The notes beneath the pieces are model-generated. The model did not search any database. It worked only from the letters and a program-made list of their open reading frames with translations, and was not told the DNA's origin. Of a stretch of DNA of 48,144 nucleotides, positions 16,101 to 25,703 are shown piece by piece. Source of the DNA: Candidatus Cloacimonadota bacterium. GTDB taxonomy: Bacteria; Cloacimonadota; Cloacimonadia; Cloacimonadales; Cloacimonadaceae. Position 1 is the stretch's first letter. The number at the start of each line of letters is the position of its first letter. The translations under genes were made by a program, and so were the position numbers. The stretch spans positions 1 through 48,144 of the forward strand of contig JAAYJN010000053.1 in assembly GCA_012522935.1 (NCBI GenBank). Direction: 5' to 3'.

Positions 16101-16944
16101 TGTTTCCTTCCTTGTTCAAATAGGCATTGGCACAGCCTTTGGCGAGGTTGCGGATGCGGCCGATATAGGCGGCGCGCTGGGTGACGCTGATCACGCCGCG
16201 AGCATCCAGGAGATTGAAATAGTGGGAACAGCCCAAAAGCATGTCGTATGCAGGGTTTACCAATCCATGCTCCAAGAGGGCATAGCATTCCTTTTCATAG
16301 GAATCAAAGAGCTCAAACAAGAGCTTGGTATCGGCGTGGTTGAAGTTATAGGCGGAGAACTCCTGTTCGCGCACGAAGAAGAGCTCGCCATAGCGGATGT
16401 CTTCGCTGTACTTTAACTGGCGATAATCGTCCACATCCTGTATATACATTGCCAGGCGTTCCAAGCCGTAGGTAAGCTCCACGCTCACGGGGAAGAGTTC
16501 TATGCCGGCAATCTGTTGGAAATAGGTGAATTGGCTGATTTCCATGCCATCCAGCCACACCTCCCAGCCCAAACCTCCCGCACCCAAGGTGGGGGATTCC
16601 CAATCGTCTTCCACAAAGCGGATATCATGGTCTTTGATGCGGACGCCAATTGCTTCCAAGCTATGCAGATACTGGTCTTGAATGTCATCCGGCGTGGGTT
16701 TGATAATCACCTGAAATTGGTAGTAGTGTTGCAGGCGGTTGGGGTTTTCGCCATAGCGTCCGTCTTTGGGCCGGCGACAAGCCTGGGGATAGGCAATGGC
16801 GGTGGGCTTTGTGCCCAATGCACCAAATAAGGTACCGGGATGGAAGGTTCCGGCGCCCATCTGGGCATCATAGGGCTGCAGCAAGGCACATCCGCGCTGT
16901 GCCCAGAATTGCTGTAAGGCGAGGATCATTTCTTGAAAATTCAT
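16087..16944 (-). CDS. glyQ: Glycyl-tRNA synthetase alpha subunit
   Basis: The 285-residue protein matches GlyQ along its whole length: [88 protein letters not shown] and [12 protein letters not shown]. GlyQ forms the catalytic core of the alpha2-beta2 glycyl-tRNA synthetase, charging tRNA-Gly. It follows merR with a 1-bp TAATG overlap. The partner glyS normally follows glyQ, but here the next gene is the unrelated 217-residue protein, so glyS must be elsewhere on the chromosome. Confidence 0.97.
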   Translation of the reverse strand: MNFQEMILALQQFWAQRGCALLQPYDAQMGAGTFHPGTLFGALGTKPTAIAYPQACRRPKDGRYGENPNRLQHYYQFQVIIKPTPDDIQDQYLHSLEAIGVRIKDHDIRFVEDDWESPTLGAGGLGWEVWLDGMEISQFTYFQQIAGIELFPVSVELTYGLERLAMYIQDVDDYRQLKYSEDIRYGELFFVREQEFSAYNFNHADTKLLFELFDSYEKECYALLEHGLVNPAYDMLLGCSHYFNLLDARGVISVTQRAAYIGRIRNLAKGCANAYLNKEGNNEKR

Positions 16945-17312
16945 TACTGTTTCCTTTGTATCTTTTCACAAGTCTCTATTATTTGTTGCAGTTGCGTCTT
17001 TAGCTCCTGCATCTGTGCACGAATGCGGGGGTCGCTGGTAAATAGCGCCGGGCTGGGCTGTTTGGCTTTGCTGCGGCTTGCCCTGCGCTCGGCTCTCAGC
17101 TTTTGGCGGGCACCCTCGATGGTGTAGCGCTGGTTGTGCAACATATCCTGTATGCGGCGCAGGAGTTCTATCTGCTCCACGGTATATCTGCGGATGCGGC
17201 CTTTTTCCTGACGGGGTTTGATAAAGGTAAATTCGGTTTCCCAATAGCGGAGCACGTGGGGCTCAACGCCCAGGAGGTTGCTCACTTCTCCAATGGTGTA
17301 ATAGTATTTCAT
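16944..17312 (-). CDS. MerR-family transcriptional regulator
   Basis: A 122-residue protein with a MerR DNA-binding domain at the N-terminus: [22 protein letters not shown] for the helix-turn-helix and [18 protein letters not shown] for the second helical part. A basic linker ([13 protein letters not shown]) and a ~30-residue coiled-coil-like tail rich in Gln and Leu follow. It has no cysteine-based metal site or effector domain. Its size and shape recall the short MerR proteins found next to translation genes. Targets cannot be read from the sequence. It starts in an ATGA overlap with lnt and overlaps the glyQ start by one base. Confidence 0.9.
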   Translation of the reverse strand: MKYYYTIGEVSNLLGVEPHVLRYWETEFTFIKPRQEKGRIRRYTVEQIELLRRIQDMLHNQRYTIEGARQKLRAERRASRSKAKQPSPALFTSDPRIRAQMQELKTQLQQIIETCEKIQRKQ

Positions 17313-18829
17313 GTGGATTTCTCCTTGGCTTTGGGGATAAGGAAGGACGCCACAAGCAGCATTAGAGCGATATATACAAACACAAAGGGATAGATATGGA
17401 TGTGGCGGATGAGGGGAATGGTGGTACAGGTGTATAGCGGGGCCTTGATATTGGTGATCTTAAAAAGTGGTGCAGAGGCAAGCTCGCGCCCCAGCGGATC
17501 CACTATCACAGAGATGCCGGTATTGGCACTGCGGTAGATCTGGATGCGGTTTTCCACGGCTCGATAGCGGGTCATCACCTGATGCAGCCAGGGTCCGTAG
17601 GAGGTGCCAAACCAGCCGTCATTGGTGAGGTTTGCCAAAAAGTCCATCTTGTCAATCTTGCCCGTGACTTCATCTTTGGGCAGCGCCATCCGATGGTTGA
17701 TATGGGCAAAAGCCAGTTCATAACAGATGGAGGGACTAAAGCGCTTGCCGTGGCTCGCGTAATATTCCAGCTGGGTGCCAAATTCCCAGTTGGCTTGTCC
17801 AAACTGGAGCTTTGCCAAAAAGGGCAGATACTTTATCCATAGCATTCTTTCGCCCACGGGAACCAGGATGTTCTTGTGAAATACCGGATGCCTCACATCG
17901 TAATCTGGTGTAAAGAGAGAAGCGGCATTAAAGTAATATGCATCGTCGAAGTGTTCCGGCGGGGAAGGCTCAAAATCTGGGAATCCGGTAAAGATCTCCA
18001 ATCCGGTATCATGCACAATATCCATCAGGTCCAGGCGCGCCCTCATATCATAGCGCAGATATGCCGGCACCGCTGCTTCCGGCCAGATAATAAGCTGGGC
18101 ACTGTCGGCAGCGGCAACCTCGCTGAGGCGTTTGAAACGCTGTACCGTATCCTTGTAATGCATCTCATCCCACTTATCTTCCTGGGGGATGGATGGCTGC
18201 ATCACATGTATTTGAATATCATGCTGTTGCAGCTCTATAGTGCGGGTGCGGTAGTATCCATAACCCAGCCACAGGGCAAAGAGCAGCAGCAGGGGGATGG
18301 CATAGCGCCAGCGCTTTTGGACCAGCCGTTCGAGGAGGATATTTACCAGGAGGATGAGGAGGAGCAGTAGGCTCATCCCTCCCAAATCAACCGCTTGAAT
18401 CAAATACAGATAATCCGCTAAGGAATAGCCGGTATCCCACCAGGGGAAGCGGGTTTCGCCAAAGTTTTGCAGGTATTCAAAGCTGATGATGAAGGCAACA
18501 AAGGCAAGGTAGCCCAAGGAGGGGATGCGCTGCCAAATCCTCTGTATCGCCCAGAAAACCAGCCAGAGATAGAGGGTATAAAGGAATATTATGCCCACCA
18601 AGCCCGGCCAAGTGACCTGGGCTATCCAGTAAAAGACGATGCCACAATACAATAAAGACCACACAAAGCCCATCATCAAGAGGCGCAAGGGGTGGGAAAC
18701 GCCATCACGCAATACTATCATGAGGGGTATCCAGCCTATAAATACCAGGAAGCCCAGGTGCAGGGGCAAGCGCGCCAGGCTGAGCATCAGCACGCTGATG
18801 ATGGTAAAGATTAAGGGACGGTACTTCAT
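17309..18829 (-). CDS. lnt: Apolipoprotein N-acyltransferase
   Basis: A 506-residue inner-membrane protein with six or more N-terminal membrane segments (to about residue 190), a periplasmic nitrilase-like domain and a final membrane helix. The catalytic triad is readable: WPEAA (Glu251), FHKNILVPVGE (Lys319) and SICYE (Cys369), closely matching the E. coli spacing (267/335/387). TNDGWFGTSYGPWLHQ is also typical. It adds the third acyl chain to diacylglyceryl-cysteine lipoproteins. Its presence is good evidence for an outer membrane. The start has GGAGG 9 bases upstream. It overlaps the lipoprotein gene before it and merR after it by 4 bp each. Confidence 0.95.
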   Translation of the reverse strand: MKYRPLIFTIISVLMLSLARLPLHLGFLVFIGWIPLMIVLRDGVSHPLRLLMMGFVWSLLYCGIVFYWIAQVTWPGLVGIIFLYTLYLWLVFWAIQRIWQRIPSLGYLAFVAFIISFEYLQNFGETRFPWWDTGYSLADYLYLIQAVDLGGMSLLLLLILLVNILLERLVQKRWRYAIPLLLLFALWLGYGYYRTRTIELQQHDIQIHVMQPSIPQEDKWDEMHYKDTVQRFKRLSEVAAADSAQLIIWPEAAVPAYLRYDMRARLDLMDIVHDTGLEIFTGFPDFEPSPPEHFDDAYYFNAASLFTPDYDVRHPVFHKNILVPVGERMLWIKYLPFLAKLQFGQANWEFGTQLEYYASHGKRFSPSICYELAFAHINHRMALPKDEVTGKIDKMDFLANLTNDGWFGTSYGPWLHQVMTRYRAVENRIQIYRSANTGISVIVDPLGRELASAPLFKITNIKAPLYTCTTIPLIRHIHIYPFVFVYIALMLLVASFLIPKAKEKST

Positions 18830-19653
18830 CGTGCGCTGCCTCCATAGGAAATGCGATGGATGCTGATGGCATCTGGATAAACCACGCTGATGTGGTGGCG
18901 ATAGAGGGATGCGATGCCCGCCTGGGGGCTCACCGCCATGCCAAAGGCAGAATCGCTTGCCGCCTCGCCCACTACCTGCACCTGTATCCTATTGTCATAG
19001 CCATCCACCAGCTGTTGCCCAAGGCGGCTTTCCTTGAATTGCCCATAGACGTAATACATATCCGTGCGAGCAGATTCCAGGCTGTAGATGGCAAGATAAT
19101 CTGCCGTGCATCCCAGGGAGGAAGGCGCTTTGATCTGAAATCTGCCAAAGCGGTACAGCTCGCTGCCATCTAACATGGAGATACACACAATCTCCTGTGG
19201 GGCAGCATCATAGATAAAGAGGTTATGGTCTGGATTCATCGCCAATAGCTCCGGCATTGCCAGCTGGGAAAGCTCCAGCCTTCCCGCGAGTTGCCCTTCG
19301 GGAGAGAAGCGGCGCAGGTCTTTTGCCATCATATCCAATGCCAAGAGGCTGCCATCACTATCAATGGCTATATCAGCAAGTCTCTGGAAGTTATAGCTTT
19401 GCATCCCCAGGCCGCCCAAGGTGTTAAAGAGCTTGCCCGCACGATAAATATCTATCTGCTGCCGCACCTTGGAGAGGGCATACACGCTTCCGGAAAGGGG
19501 ATCAAAGAGGGCTTTATCATACTGCTTTTCCACCGGTATGTGTTCCAACAGCTCTATCTGGGCAATCTGGCGGCTGGGGCTGAATCGCGTGGCAGTGCAA
19601 GCGCCCAGTATGACAGCCATCAAGAGAAGAGCAAAACCAAGCTGCCTCTGCAT
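18826..19653 (-). CDS. Putative lipoprotein with beta-propeller-like repeats
   Basis: A 275-residue protein with a lipoprotein signal: MQRQLGFALLLMAVILGAC, with Cys19 in the lipobox ILGAC. The rest has short repeating segments such as YDKALFDPLSGSVYALSKV, LADIAIDSDGSLLALDMM and LAMNPDHNLFIYDA, the spacing of a six-bladed (NHL/6-bladed-propeller-like) fold. Role unknown. It overlaps recJ by one base and lnt by four, so a substrate of the lipoprotein pathway lies next to the enzyme that finishes lipoproteins. GAGGAAG precedes the ATG. Confidence 0.78.
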   Translation of the reverse strand: MQRQLGFALLLMAVILGACTATRFSPSRQIAQIELLEHIPVEKQYDKALFDPLSGSVYALSKVRQQIDIYRAGKLFNTLGGLGMQSYNFQRLADIAIDSDGSLLALDMMAKDLRRFSPEGQLAGRLELSQLAMPELLAMNPDHNLFIYDAAPQEIVCISMLDGSELYRFGRFQIKAPSSLGCTADYLAIYSLESARTDMYYVYGQFKESRLGQQLVDGYDNRIQVQVVGEAASDSAFGMAVSPQAGIASLYRHHISVVYPDAISIHRISYGGSAR

Positions 19654-21371
19654 TACTTCCTCAGATGGATGTCCTTCAGCTTGCCCTGGATGCTGGGTTT
19701 GCTGCCAAACTGGCTGTATTCCAGCGTGTAGGCAATATCTATCACATCATTCTTTTTGATGAGGCTAAGGTAATCCCCCAGGTTGTAGCCTATCAAATCC
19801 AGGTGGATGCCGTCTTTTACCACCTTCAGCTTGAGGTGATTGCGTCCCACGTTGTAGGGATAATTGATCACCGTCACCCCTTGCGTGGAGAATACAGGGC
19901 GGTTGTTTGCCGGACCAAAGGGGGCAAAGCGTTCCAACCAATCCAGGCAAAAGCTATTGATATCATACAGTTCCAGCTCATGATCGATGGGCAGGGGAGG
20001 CTTGATCTCCGCCATATTCAGATGTTCTTGCACATAGCGGGTGAGCTCGTTTTCAAAGCGGTCTATATATTCCTGATAGATGGTGAGCCCTACCGCGTAT
20101 TTGTGCCCGCCAAAGCTGTGCAGATTGTGCTCCGTATGTTTGAGGGCGGCAAAGAGGTCAAAATCCCCCATACTGCGTCCGGAGCCGCTGCCAAAGCCTT
20201 CTTTAAAGCTAATCATGATCACCGGACGGTAATACTTTTCCACTAACATGGATGCCACTATTCCTATCACTCCGGGATGCCAATCATCCGAGGAGATCAC
20301 CATGCATGAGGTGGTGGTCATATTCTTGTACTTCTTGTCTATGATCTCGCATGCCTCGTGGAATGTGCGCTGATCCAGCTGCTGCCTCAGGGAATTGTGC
20401 CGTTCTATGGATTCCGCCAGCTCCTCGCTGGTTCCTTCCTCGCGGGAAATCAGCAGCTCCACAGCCAGGCTGGCAGAGCCCATCCGCCCTGCCGCATTGA
20501 TGCGGGGTGCAATGCCAAACACAATATCGTTTGTATCCAAAGTCTTCTGATTGAGCCCCGATATCTGGATGAGTGCATTCAGCCCCAGATTCTTCTTGTC
20601 AATCAGGTGTTGCAGCCCGATGGAGGCAAAAACGCGGTTCTCCCCTGTCAGGGGCACGATATCGGCAATGGTGCCCACAGCCACCAGATCCAGGTATTTG
20701 AGGGTATTCTCTTCGCTTTGGATGCCCAAACGATCGTAGATTGCCATCAGGAGCTTGAAAGCCACCCCTACTCCTGCCAAATGCTGGAATGGATAGCGGG
20801 TGCCAGACAATTTGGGATTGATGATGGCATAAGCAGGGGGCAATTCATCCTTGGGATTGTGGTGGTCTGTCACGATAATCTCCATGCCCATGGCATTGAT
20901 CGCCTTGATTTCCTCCAGGGCATTCACCCCACAATCCACGCTGATGATCAGGCTGGCACCCTTTTCTTTGACGGCATCCAGGCTGCTGAGAGACAGCCCA
21001 TAGCCATCAATCATGCGGTGGGGGATGTAAAAATCGATCTGTGCACCCACCCGGCTGAGCCCCAAAAAGAGCAGTGCCGTGGCGGTGGTGCCATCCACAT
21101 CATAATCCCCATAAATACATATCTTTTCCTTGTTTTCCAATGCCTGCACGATGCGCGTGACCGCCTTATCCATATCCTCAAAGAGCATGTGATCATGCAA
21201 ATGCGACAATTGGGATGCAAAGAAATCCTCCACCTGTTGCGCACTATCGTGCCCCGCCCGCAGCAGTAATTTAGCTATCAGCGGCGGACAGCGGAAAACC
21301 TCGATAAACTCTTCCACCAGCTTGTTTTCAGCATCAGTAAACTCTGCCGGTGCAATCCATTCCTTCTCCAT
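19653..21371 (-). CDS. recJ: Single-stranded-DNA-specific 5'-3' exonuclease RecJ
   Basis: A 572-residue protein with the DHH phosphoesterase motifs IYGDYDVDG (Asp89, Asp91, Asp93), SVDCGVNA and VTDHHNPKDE (Asp169-His170-His171). Next comes a DHHA1 part with SGSGRSMGDFDLFAAL and FGGHKYAVGL, and an OB-like C-terminal domain. RecJ degrades single-stranded DNA 5' to 3' in recombination and repair, using Mn2+ or Mg2+. This is the first gene of the seven-gene operon ending at 14665. The ATG at 21371 follows AAAGG with 7 bases between, and a promoter is proposed at 21448-21476. Confidence 0.96.
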   Translation of the reverse strand: MEKEWIAPAEFTDAENKLVEEFIEVFRCPPLIAKLLLRAGHDSAQQVEDFFASQLSHLHDHMLFEDMDKAVTRIVQALENKEKICIYGDYDVDGTTATALLFLGLSRVGAQIDFYIPHRMIDGYGLSLSSLDAVKEKGASLIISVDCGVNALEEIKAINAMGMEIIVTDHHNPKDELPPAYAIINPKLSGTRYPFQHLAGVGVAFKLLMAIYDRLGIQSEENTLKYLDLVAVGTIADIVPLTGENRVFASIGLQHLIDKKNLGLNALIQISGLNQKTLDTNDIVFGIAPRINAAGRMGSASLAVELLISREEGTSEELAESIERHNSLRQQLDQRTFHEACEIIDKKYKNMTTTSCMVISSDDWHPGVIGIVASMLVEKYYRPVIMISFKEGFGSGSGRSMGDFDLFAALKHTEHNLHSFGGHKYAVGLTIYQEYIDRFENELTRYVQEHLNMAEIKPPLPIDHELELYDINSFCLDWLERFAPFGPANNRPVFSTQGVTVINYPYNVGRNHLKLKVVKDGIHLDLIGYNLGDYLSLIKKNDVIDIAYTLEYSQFGSKPSIQGKLKDIHLRK

Positions 21372-21447
21372 TTAATTACCTTTATGTTTTCTATTTTTTT
21401 AAAGTTTTGAGGCAGGAAGCAGCAAAGGGAAGGGCTGTAAACCGATA

Positions 21448-21476
21448 AATATACATTCAGCAATCAGTTATCACAA
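21448..21476 (-). promoter_or_regulatory. Putative sigma-70 promoter of the recJ operon
   Basis: On the minus strand TTGTGA (21471-21476) and TATATT (21448-21453, five of six bases of the consensus) are 17 bases apart. The transcript would have a leader of roughly 70 bases before the recJ ATG. Confidence 0.45.
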
Positions 21477-21578
21477 GCTTCCTACAGTTTACCAGATAAT
21501 CAAAGGGCTAATTGCTGTAAAGGGTTTTTTTTAGATGCCTCGGAAAAGCTTTGTTACAAACCCGCAAGATATAGCCGG

Positions 21579-23939
21579 TCACATCAGGGATACAGGATCG
21601 ATATCTATTTGCAGCCTGATGCCGGAGGGCAGCTTCAATGCAGCCAATATCATATCAATCGCCTGACCCATGATCTGTGCATTGGGGGCTTTGACCACCA
21701 AATGAAAGCGGTAAAGCGAGCCCAGCTTGGGCAGCGGAGCCGGCACCGGACCCAATACAATCACCCCGGCAAGACTCTTCAAGCTGGAAAGGCGCCCCAG
21801 TTCACTGCCAAAAGCCTCCATCCTTTCCCTGATATACTCCAAGTTATCACTGGAATAAAGCAGCCTGCCCAGACGGCAAAATGGCGGATAATACATCTGT
21901 TGACGGTGGCTGAGCTCTATCGTGGCAAATGCCTCATAATCCTGTTTGGCAGCATTGATGATGGAATAGTGATGAGGATTGTAGGTCTGAATCAAGACTT
22001 CACCCTGCCACTCTCCCCTGCCGGAACGCCCTGCCACCTGGGTGAGATGTTGGAAGGTGCGTTCTGCAGAGCGGAAATCGGGGACGTTGAGGCTGATATC
22101 CGCAAGCACAATCCCCACCAAGGTAACACCGGGAAAGTCCAGTCCCTTGGATATCATCTGGGTGCCCAAGAGAATATCTATCTCCCTATTCTTCATCCCT
22201 TTATACATTTGTTTATGAGCATCCTGACGCCGTGCCGAATCCGAATCCAGCCTCAGGATACGCGCCGAAGGGAAAAGGAGCTTGAGGTTTTGTTCCAGCT
22301 TCTGAGTGCCGGCAGAGCCATAGCTGAAGCTAAAGGCATTGCATGAGGGGCATTTACGGGGGCTGGAGATGCCATAACCGCAATAATGGCAGCGCAGCTC
22401 TTCCGTATCACGGTGATAGTACATGCTGATATCACAATCCGGGCATTTGATTGTGTGCCCACACTTTAGACATTGCAGATAGGAGGAGTAGCCCCTGCGG
22501 TTATGAAACAGGATCACCTGCTGTTTTTCACGCAGTCTGGATTCAATTGCCTCCAAAAGCGGGTGAGACAGCAAGCCTTCAGTTTCCTGTTCTCGCAAAT
22601 CCAACACCTCCACCTCCGGCATGGCAATTGCAAAGGGGCGTGCCGTGAGCCGGTGATAGCGGTATTTATCGTTCAATTGATTGTACCAGGATTCCAAGGC
22701 TGGTGTGGCAGAACCAATGATCACCTGTGCCCCGCTCTGCATCGCCCTCACTATCGCCATATCCCTGCCATGATAGCGCGGCAGGTTTTCCTGTTTATAG
22801 CTTTGCTCGTGCTCTTCATCCACCACAATCAAGCCCAGGTTTGGCAATGGCGCAAAGATGGCACTGCGCGCTCCCACCACGATCCTCTTTTGTCCGCTTT
22901 GAATGAGCTGCCATTGGCGCAAACGCTCGGCATCCGAAAGGCGGCTGTGGTTGATGGCAAGGATGCTGCCAAACTCGTTGGAAAAGCGTTCCACCATCTG
23001 GGGAGTGAGCGAAATCTCTGGAATCAGGAAAATGATATTCTTGTTATCATCCAGATAGCGGCGCATGATGTGGATATACACCTCCGTTTTGCCGCTGCCA
23101 GTCACCCCATACAAGAGGTTAACCTCAAACTTGCCATAGCCTTGGGAGATGGACTGCACTGCCATAGCCTGCTCTGAGGTGAGCGATATATTCTTGGGTG
23201 CAAATGGATAGTCTTCATACACAGGAGGGGGATCGATGCGCCGGGGGATGATGCGCACCAAGCCTTTGCCTACCAAGCCTTTAATGACGGAATAGGATAC
23301 CACACTGCTGAGCGCTGCCATACTCATTTCCCCACCCGATGCCATCAGCATCGTATATGCTTCAGACTGTCTGGGCGGCAGGCTTTGGGGCTTAACTGCA
23401 TCCGGTATTACAGATACAAAATTTGCATAACGGGGTTTGTCTCTATGTTTTAGCTTCCTATCCACGTCGATTTCATCATTCTGCTCGGCTATTTCCACCA
23501 TCTTCAAGAGGGGCAGGCGGGGATGGGCTTTGCGCAAATCTTGCACTATATGCCAGTCTCCATCTGCCAACAAATCCGCTAACTGGCTATCGGTGATTGA
23601 GATACCTTCCTTGGATCTGATGGACATATCGGGATCCGGAATCAAGCGAGCCGGCAACATGGCAAAGAGGCAGATCCCTATCGAATTACGGTAATAGGAT
23701 GCCATCCAGCGAGCTAATTCCAATAGGGATTGGGGGATAATCGGCTGGGAATCCAATACTTCAGTAATTTCCCGGATACGCACCCCCCGTGGAGCATCCT
23801 GCACCCTCTGCCCACAGATGCCAATCATATCCCGCCTGTTAAAACTCACCAACACGCGACAGCCTTCAGCTATCGCCTGGCTGCTGCTGTAGGTGAATTC
23901 GGTATCAAGATTTACAGGGAGATATACATGATAATACAT
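21579..23939 (-). CDS. priA: Primosomal protein N' (replication restart helicase PriA)
   Basis: A 786-residue protein. The N-terminal DNA-binding part begins MYYHVYLPVNLDTEFTYSS. Then come the helicase motifs GVTGSGKTEVY (Walker A, 278-285), IVVDEEHEQSYKQ (DEEH, 374-377) and GSATPALES. Eight zinc-binding cysteines are at 490, 493, 499, 502, 517, 520, 530 and 533, followed by GTQMISKGLDFPGVTLVGI and QVAGRSGRG. PriA reloads the replisome at stalled forks. I start at ATG 23939 because it fits the family's N-terminus; an in-frame start at 23993 would add 18 residues encoded mostly by the neighbouring palindromic repeat. Confidence 0.95.
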   Translation of the reverse strand: MYYHVYLPVNLDTEFTYSSSQAIAEGCRVLVSFNRRDMIGICGQRVQDAPRGVRIREITEVLDSQPIIPQSLLELARWMASYYRNSIGICLFAMLPARLIPDPDMSIRSKEGISITDSQLADLLADGDWHIVQDLRKAHPRLPLLKMVEIAEQNDEIDVDRKLKHRDKPRYANFVSVIPDAVKPQSLPPRQSEAYTMLMASGGEMSMAALSSVVSYSVIKGLVGKGLVRIIPRRIDPPPVYEDYPFAPKNISLTSEQAMAVQSISQGYGKFEVNLLYGVTGSGKTEVYIHIMRRYLDDNKNIIFLIPEISLTPQMVERFSNEFGSILAINHSRLSDAERLRQWQLIQSGQKRIVVGARSAIFAPLPNLGLIVVDEEHEQSYKQENLPRYHGRDMAIVRAMQSGAQVIIGSATPALESWYNQLNDKYRYHRLTARPFAIAMPEVEVLDLREQETEGLLSHPLLEAIESRLREKQQVILFHNRRGYSSYLQCLKCGHTIKCPDCDISMYYHRDTEELRCHYCGYGISSPRKCPSCNAFSFSYGSAGTQKLEQNLKLLFPSARILRLDSDSARRQDAHKQMYKGMKNREIDILLGTQMISKGLDFPGVTLVGIVLADISLNVPDFRSAERTFQHLTQVAGRSGRGEWQGEVLIQTYNPHHYSIINAAKQDYEAFATIELSHRQQMYYPPFCRLGRLLYSSDNLEYIRERMEAFGSELGRLSSLKSLAGVIVLGPVPAPLPKLGSLYRFHLVVKAPNAQIMGQAIDMILAALKLPSGIRLQIDIDPVSLM

Positions 23940-23975
23940 AGAAAACAGGGTGTGGGAAGCATGGTATTTTGTCAA

Positions 23976-24057
23976 TGCTTTCCCATTAGCCACCCTTGTC
24001 TCTCCCTTGTCTTACCCTTGTCTTGACAAAGGAGAGACAAGGGTGGCTAATGGGCAA
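23976..24057 (-). repeat. 82-bp palindromic repeat, copy 2
   Basis: The most perfect copy: 23982-24005 is the exact inverted complement of 24031-24054 (24 bp) around a 25-base centre. Hexamers begin at 23993, 24004, 24015, 24027 and 24038, three as CCCTTG then two as CAAAGG/CAAGGG, with spacing 11, 11, 12, 11. It lies between the end of the AgmX-like gene and the start of priA. A flank shared with copy 1 follows at 24070-24092. Confidence 0.92.
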
Positions 24058-24132
24058 GGAGTATGTGAAGGTGAAATATGAGGCGGGGGTAAATGGCATA
24101 AAACCCAGCAAATCCCCTTTATGGCCATAAAC

Positions 24133-24165
24133 GAATACAGCTCCCTGTGTGAGGGAGCTGTATTC
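24133..24165 (-). terminator. Strong hairpin terminator of the TPR/ExbBD/AgmX operon
   Basis: A perfect 14-bp stem (24133-24146 with 24152-24165) encloses a 5-base loop, 27 bases past the stop codon of the AgmX-like gene. The T-run after it on the minus strand is short (CGTTTATGG), so the stem strength is the main argument. Confidence 0.75.
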
Positions 24166-24191
24166 TGGCTATTGGAATATTATATTATAAA

Positions 24192-25694
24192 CTAACTTAC
24201 CCTGATGGTAAATTTGTAGTTAAACGGACCGCGATGTTGTGGAATACTCCAGCCCATCACGATTCTTTTTATTTCTGCGAGGTAGTCTTGAGGTAGGTTT
24301 CCGGAGGTGGGGATCACTTCAGCCGTCTGTACCCTGCCATCTCTTCCCAGAATTCTGATATCCACAGTTCCGGTTGCTTTTTCGATTGCGGTGTACTTTC
24401 TGATTGGGTTTATCAGCTGGGATCTTCTGCCACCCACATAATTTTTGATGGATTGATATCCTGTTCTCTGCTCTTCAGGGGCAGAGGCAATGGCATTTTC
24501 TGTGACTGCAGGAGCCTGTGCTGAAATAGTTGCGATAAGCTGGCGTTCCGGACCAGTCTGGGCAATGGGTTTATTCAGTTGAGCAATTTGGGCTTTATTT
24601 ATATCTGCCACCACATCCACATTACCTGTGGGTCTTGTGGTGGTGCTACCTTTGCCACCAGGTGCGGTGGAAGCCCCAGCCAAGTCTGTGGGCTTGTAGT
24701 TTGATACTGCATGGGGATCAAAGGTAGAAGATATTCCTCCTGCAGTACCTCCAATGCCGCTTGGTTTGCCTCCTCCACCAGTTGTACCACTGCCTGATGC
24801 AGTGGCACCGGGGGTGGTTACCACAAACGAACGCGTTTCAGTGATTGCCACAGGGTTTCGGACTGTGGCACTGGGATCAAAAGAGCCAAAGCGGGAGGCA
24901 GTGCTGCCACCCGTGGTGGTGGTACCGGTGGGTGTGGTGGGTTTCTTTGGCTGTGTAGGTCTGGCAGGGGTGGTGGGCTTGGCTGCTGCAGCTGCAGCTT
25001 TGGCGGCTGCTTCGGCGGCAGCTTTGGCTGCGGCTTCTGCGGCGGCTTTGGCGGCTGCATCTTCCTCGATTTGGCTTTGCGGAGGCATTTGATCTCCGCG
25101 GGGCTCTATTCTTTGTCCCATGCTATAGCTTGCCATACCTGCATCCAGTGTATATTGTTTCATCAAGTCAGGCTTCAAAACCAAATCATAAACGACCAAT
25201 AAAGCCAAGGTGATAAAGAGGAAAACCAGGATGAGTGTGGTTCCAGCTTTTTCCTGACGTGAGCGTTCGGCACGGCGTGAATACTGTGCCACGATCCGTC
25301 TTTCCTCTTCTGTGAGAACATGTATGTATGGCTCTATAAACCGATAGTTAATCTGCCAATCAGGATTGAGGGTGACGGTGCCGGTCATATTGTTTTGTAG
25401 GGTCAGCTGGTTTCCTTTCAATAAGCCACTGGCAGTCAGTTGCTCTTTTGTGACAGATTTGCCATTCTGTTTACATTCCACCTGTGCCTTGGGTATCAGG
25501 TTCATTACAAAGTTGTTGTTCTTATTCGAGATCAACTTGATTTTATCGGGGAAAGAGGGGTCAAGAATCTGCCACAGCAGATGTTTATTGGAACCCAGAT
25601 ACCAGTTTTTTTTGAAAACACCAGAGCCAGATTTGATGTAATCCAACACTTTGCCCTTATAGATCAGTTCCATGTTTAATTGTGTCTTTGCCAT
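24192..25694 (-). CDS. AgmX/TonB-like energy transducer with central membrane helix
   Basis: The protein has 500 residues. A ~145-residue N-terminal soluble domain (unrecognised, presumably cytoplasmic) is followed by one membrane helix (about 151-173), then an Ala/Lys repeat (213-239). A Pro/Thr/Gly-rich linker runs to about 380. A C-terminal TonB-like domain follows, with KYTAIEKATGTVDIRILGRDG and IKRIVMGWSIPQ. This layout matches AgmX/GltJ-type proteins of the myxobacterial gliding and spore-coat machines. With ExbB- and ExbD-like genes just upstream it should couple inner-membrane proton flow to a periplasmic or outer-membrane task. It is the last gene of the operon. The start follows GGGAGG closely. 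Confidence 0.83.
   Translation of the reverse strand: MAKTQLNMELIYKGKVLDYIKSGSGVFKKNWYLGSNKHLLWQILDPSFPDKIKLISNKNNNFVMNLIPKAQVECKQNGKSVTKEQLTASGLLKGNQLTLQNNMTGTVTLNPDWQINYRFIEPYIHVLTEEERRIVAQYSRRAERSRQEKAGTTLILVFLFITLALLVVYDLVLKPDLMKQYTLDAGMASYSMGQRIEPRGDQMPPQSQIEEDAAAKAAAEAAAKAAAEAAAKAAAAAAKPTTPARPTQPKKPTTPTGTTTTGGSTASRFGSFDPSATVRNPVAITETRSFVVTTPGATASGSGTTGGGGKPSGIGGTAGGISSTFDPHAVSNYKPTDLAGASTAPGGKGSTTTRPTGNVDVVADINKAQIAQLNKPIAQTGPERQLIATISAQAPAVTENAIASAPEEQRTGYQSIKNYVGGRRSQLINPIRKYTAIEKATGTVDIRILGRDGRVQTAEVIPTSGNLPQDYLAEIKRIVMGWSIPQHRGPFNYKFTIRVS
24978..25058 (-). repeat. In-frame 24-bp tandem repeat encoding AAAKAAAE
   Basis: About three imperfect 24-base units encode an Ala/Lys/Glu helix-forming stretch (residues 213-239) directly after the membrane-proximal region of the AgmX-like protein. 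Third positions vary, so the repeat is kept at protein level rather than being a recent slippage product. Confidence 0.8.
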
Positions 25695-25703
25695 GTCACC
25701 TCC

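Noticed and set aside
23937-23993. Earlier start for priA at 23993
   Set aside because: The added residues are encoded largely by the palindromic repeat and its flank, and PriA family proteins begin like the later Met.
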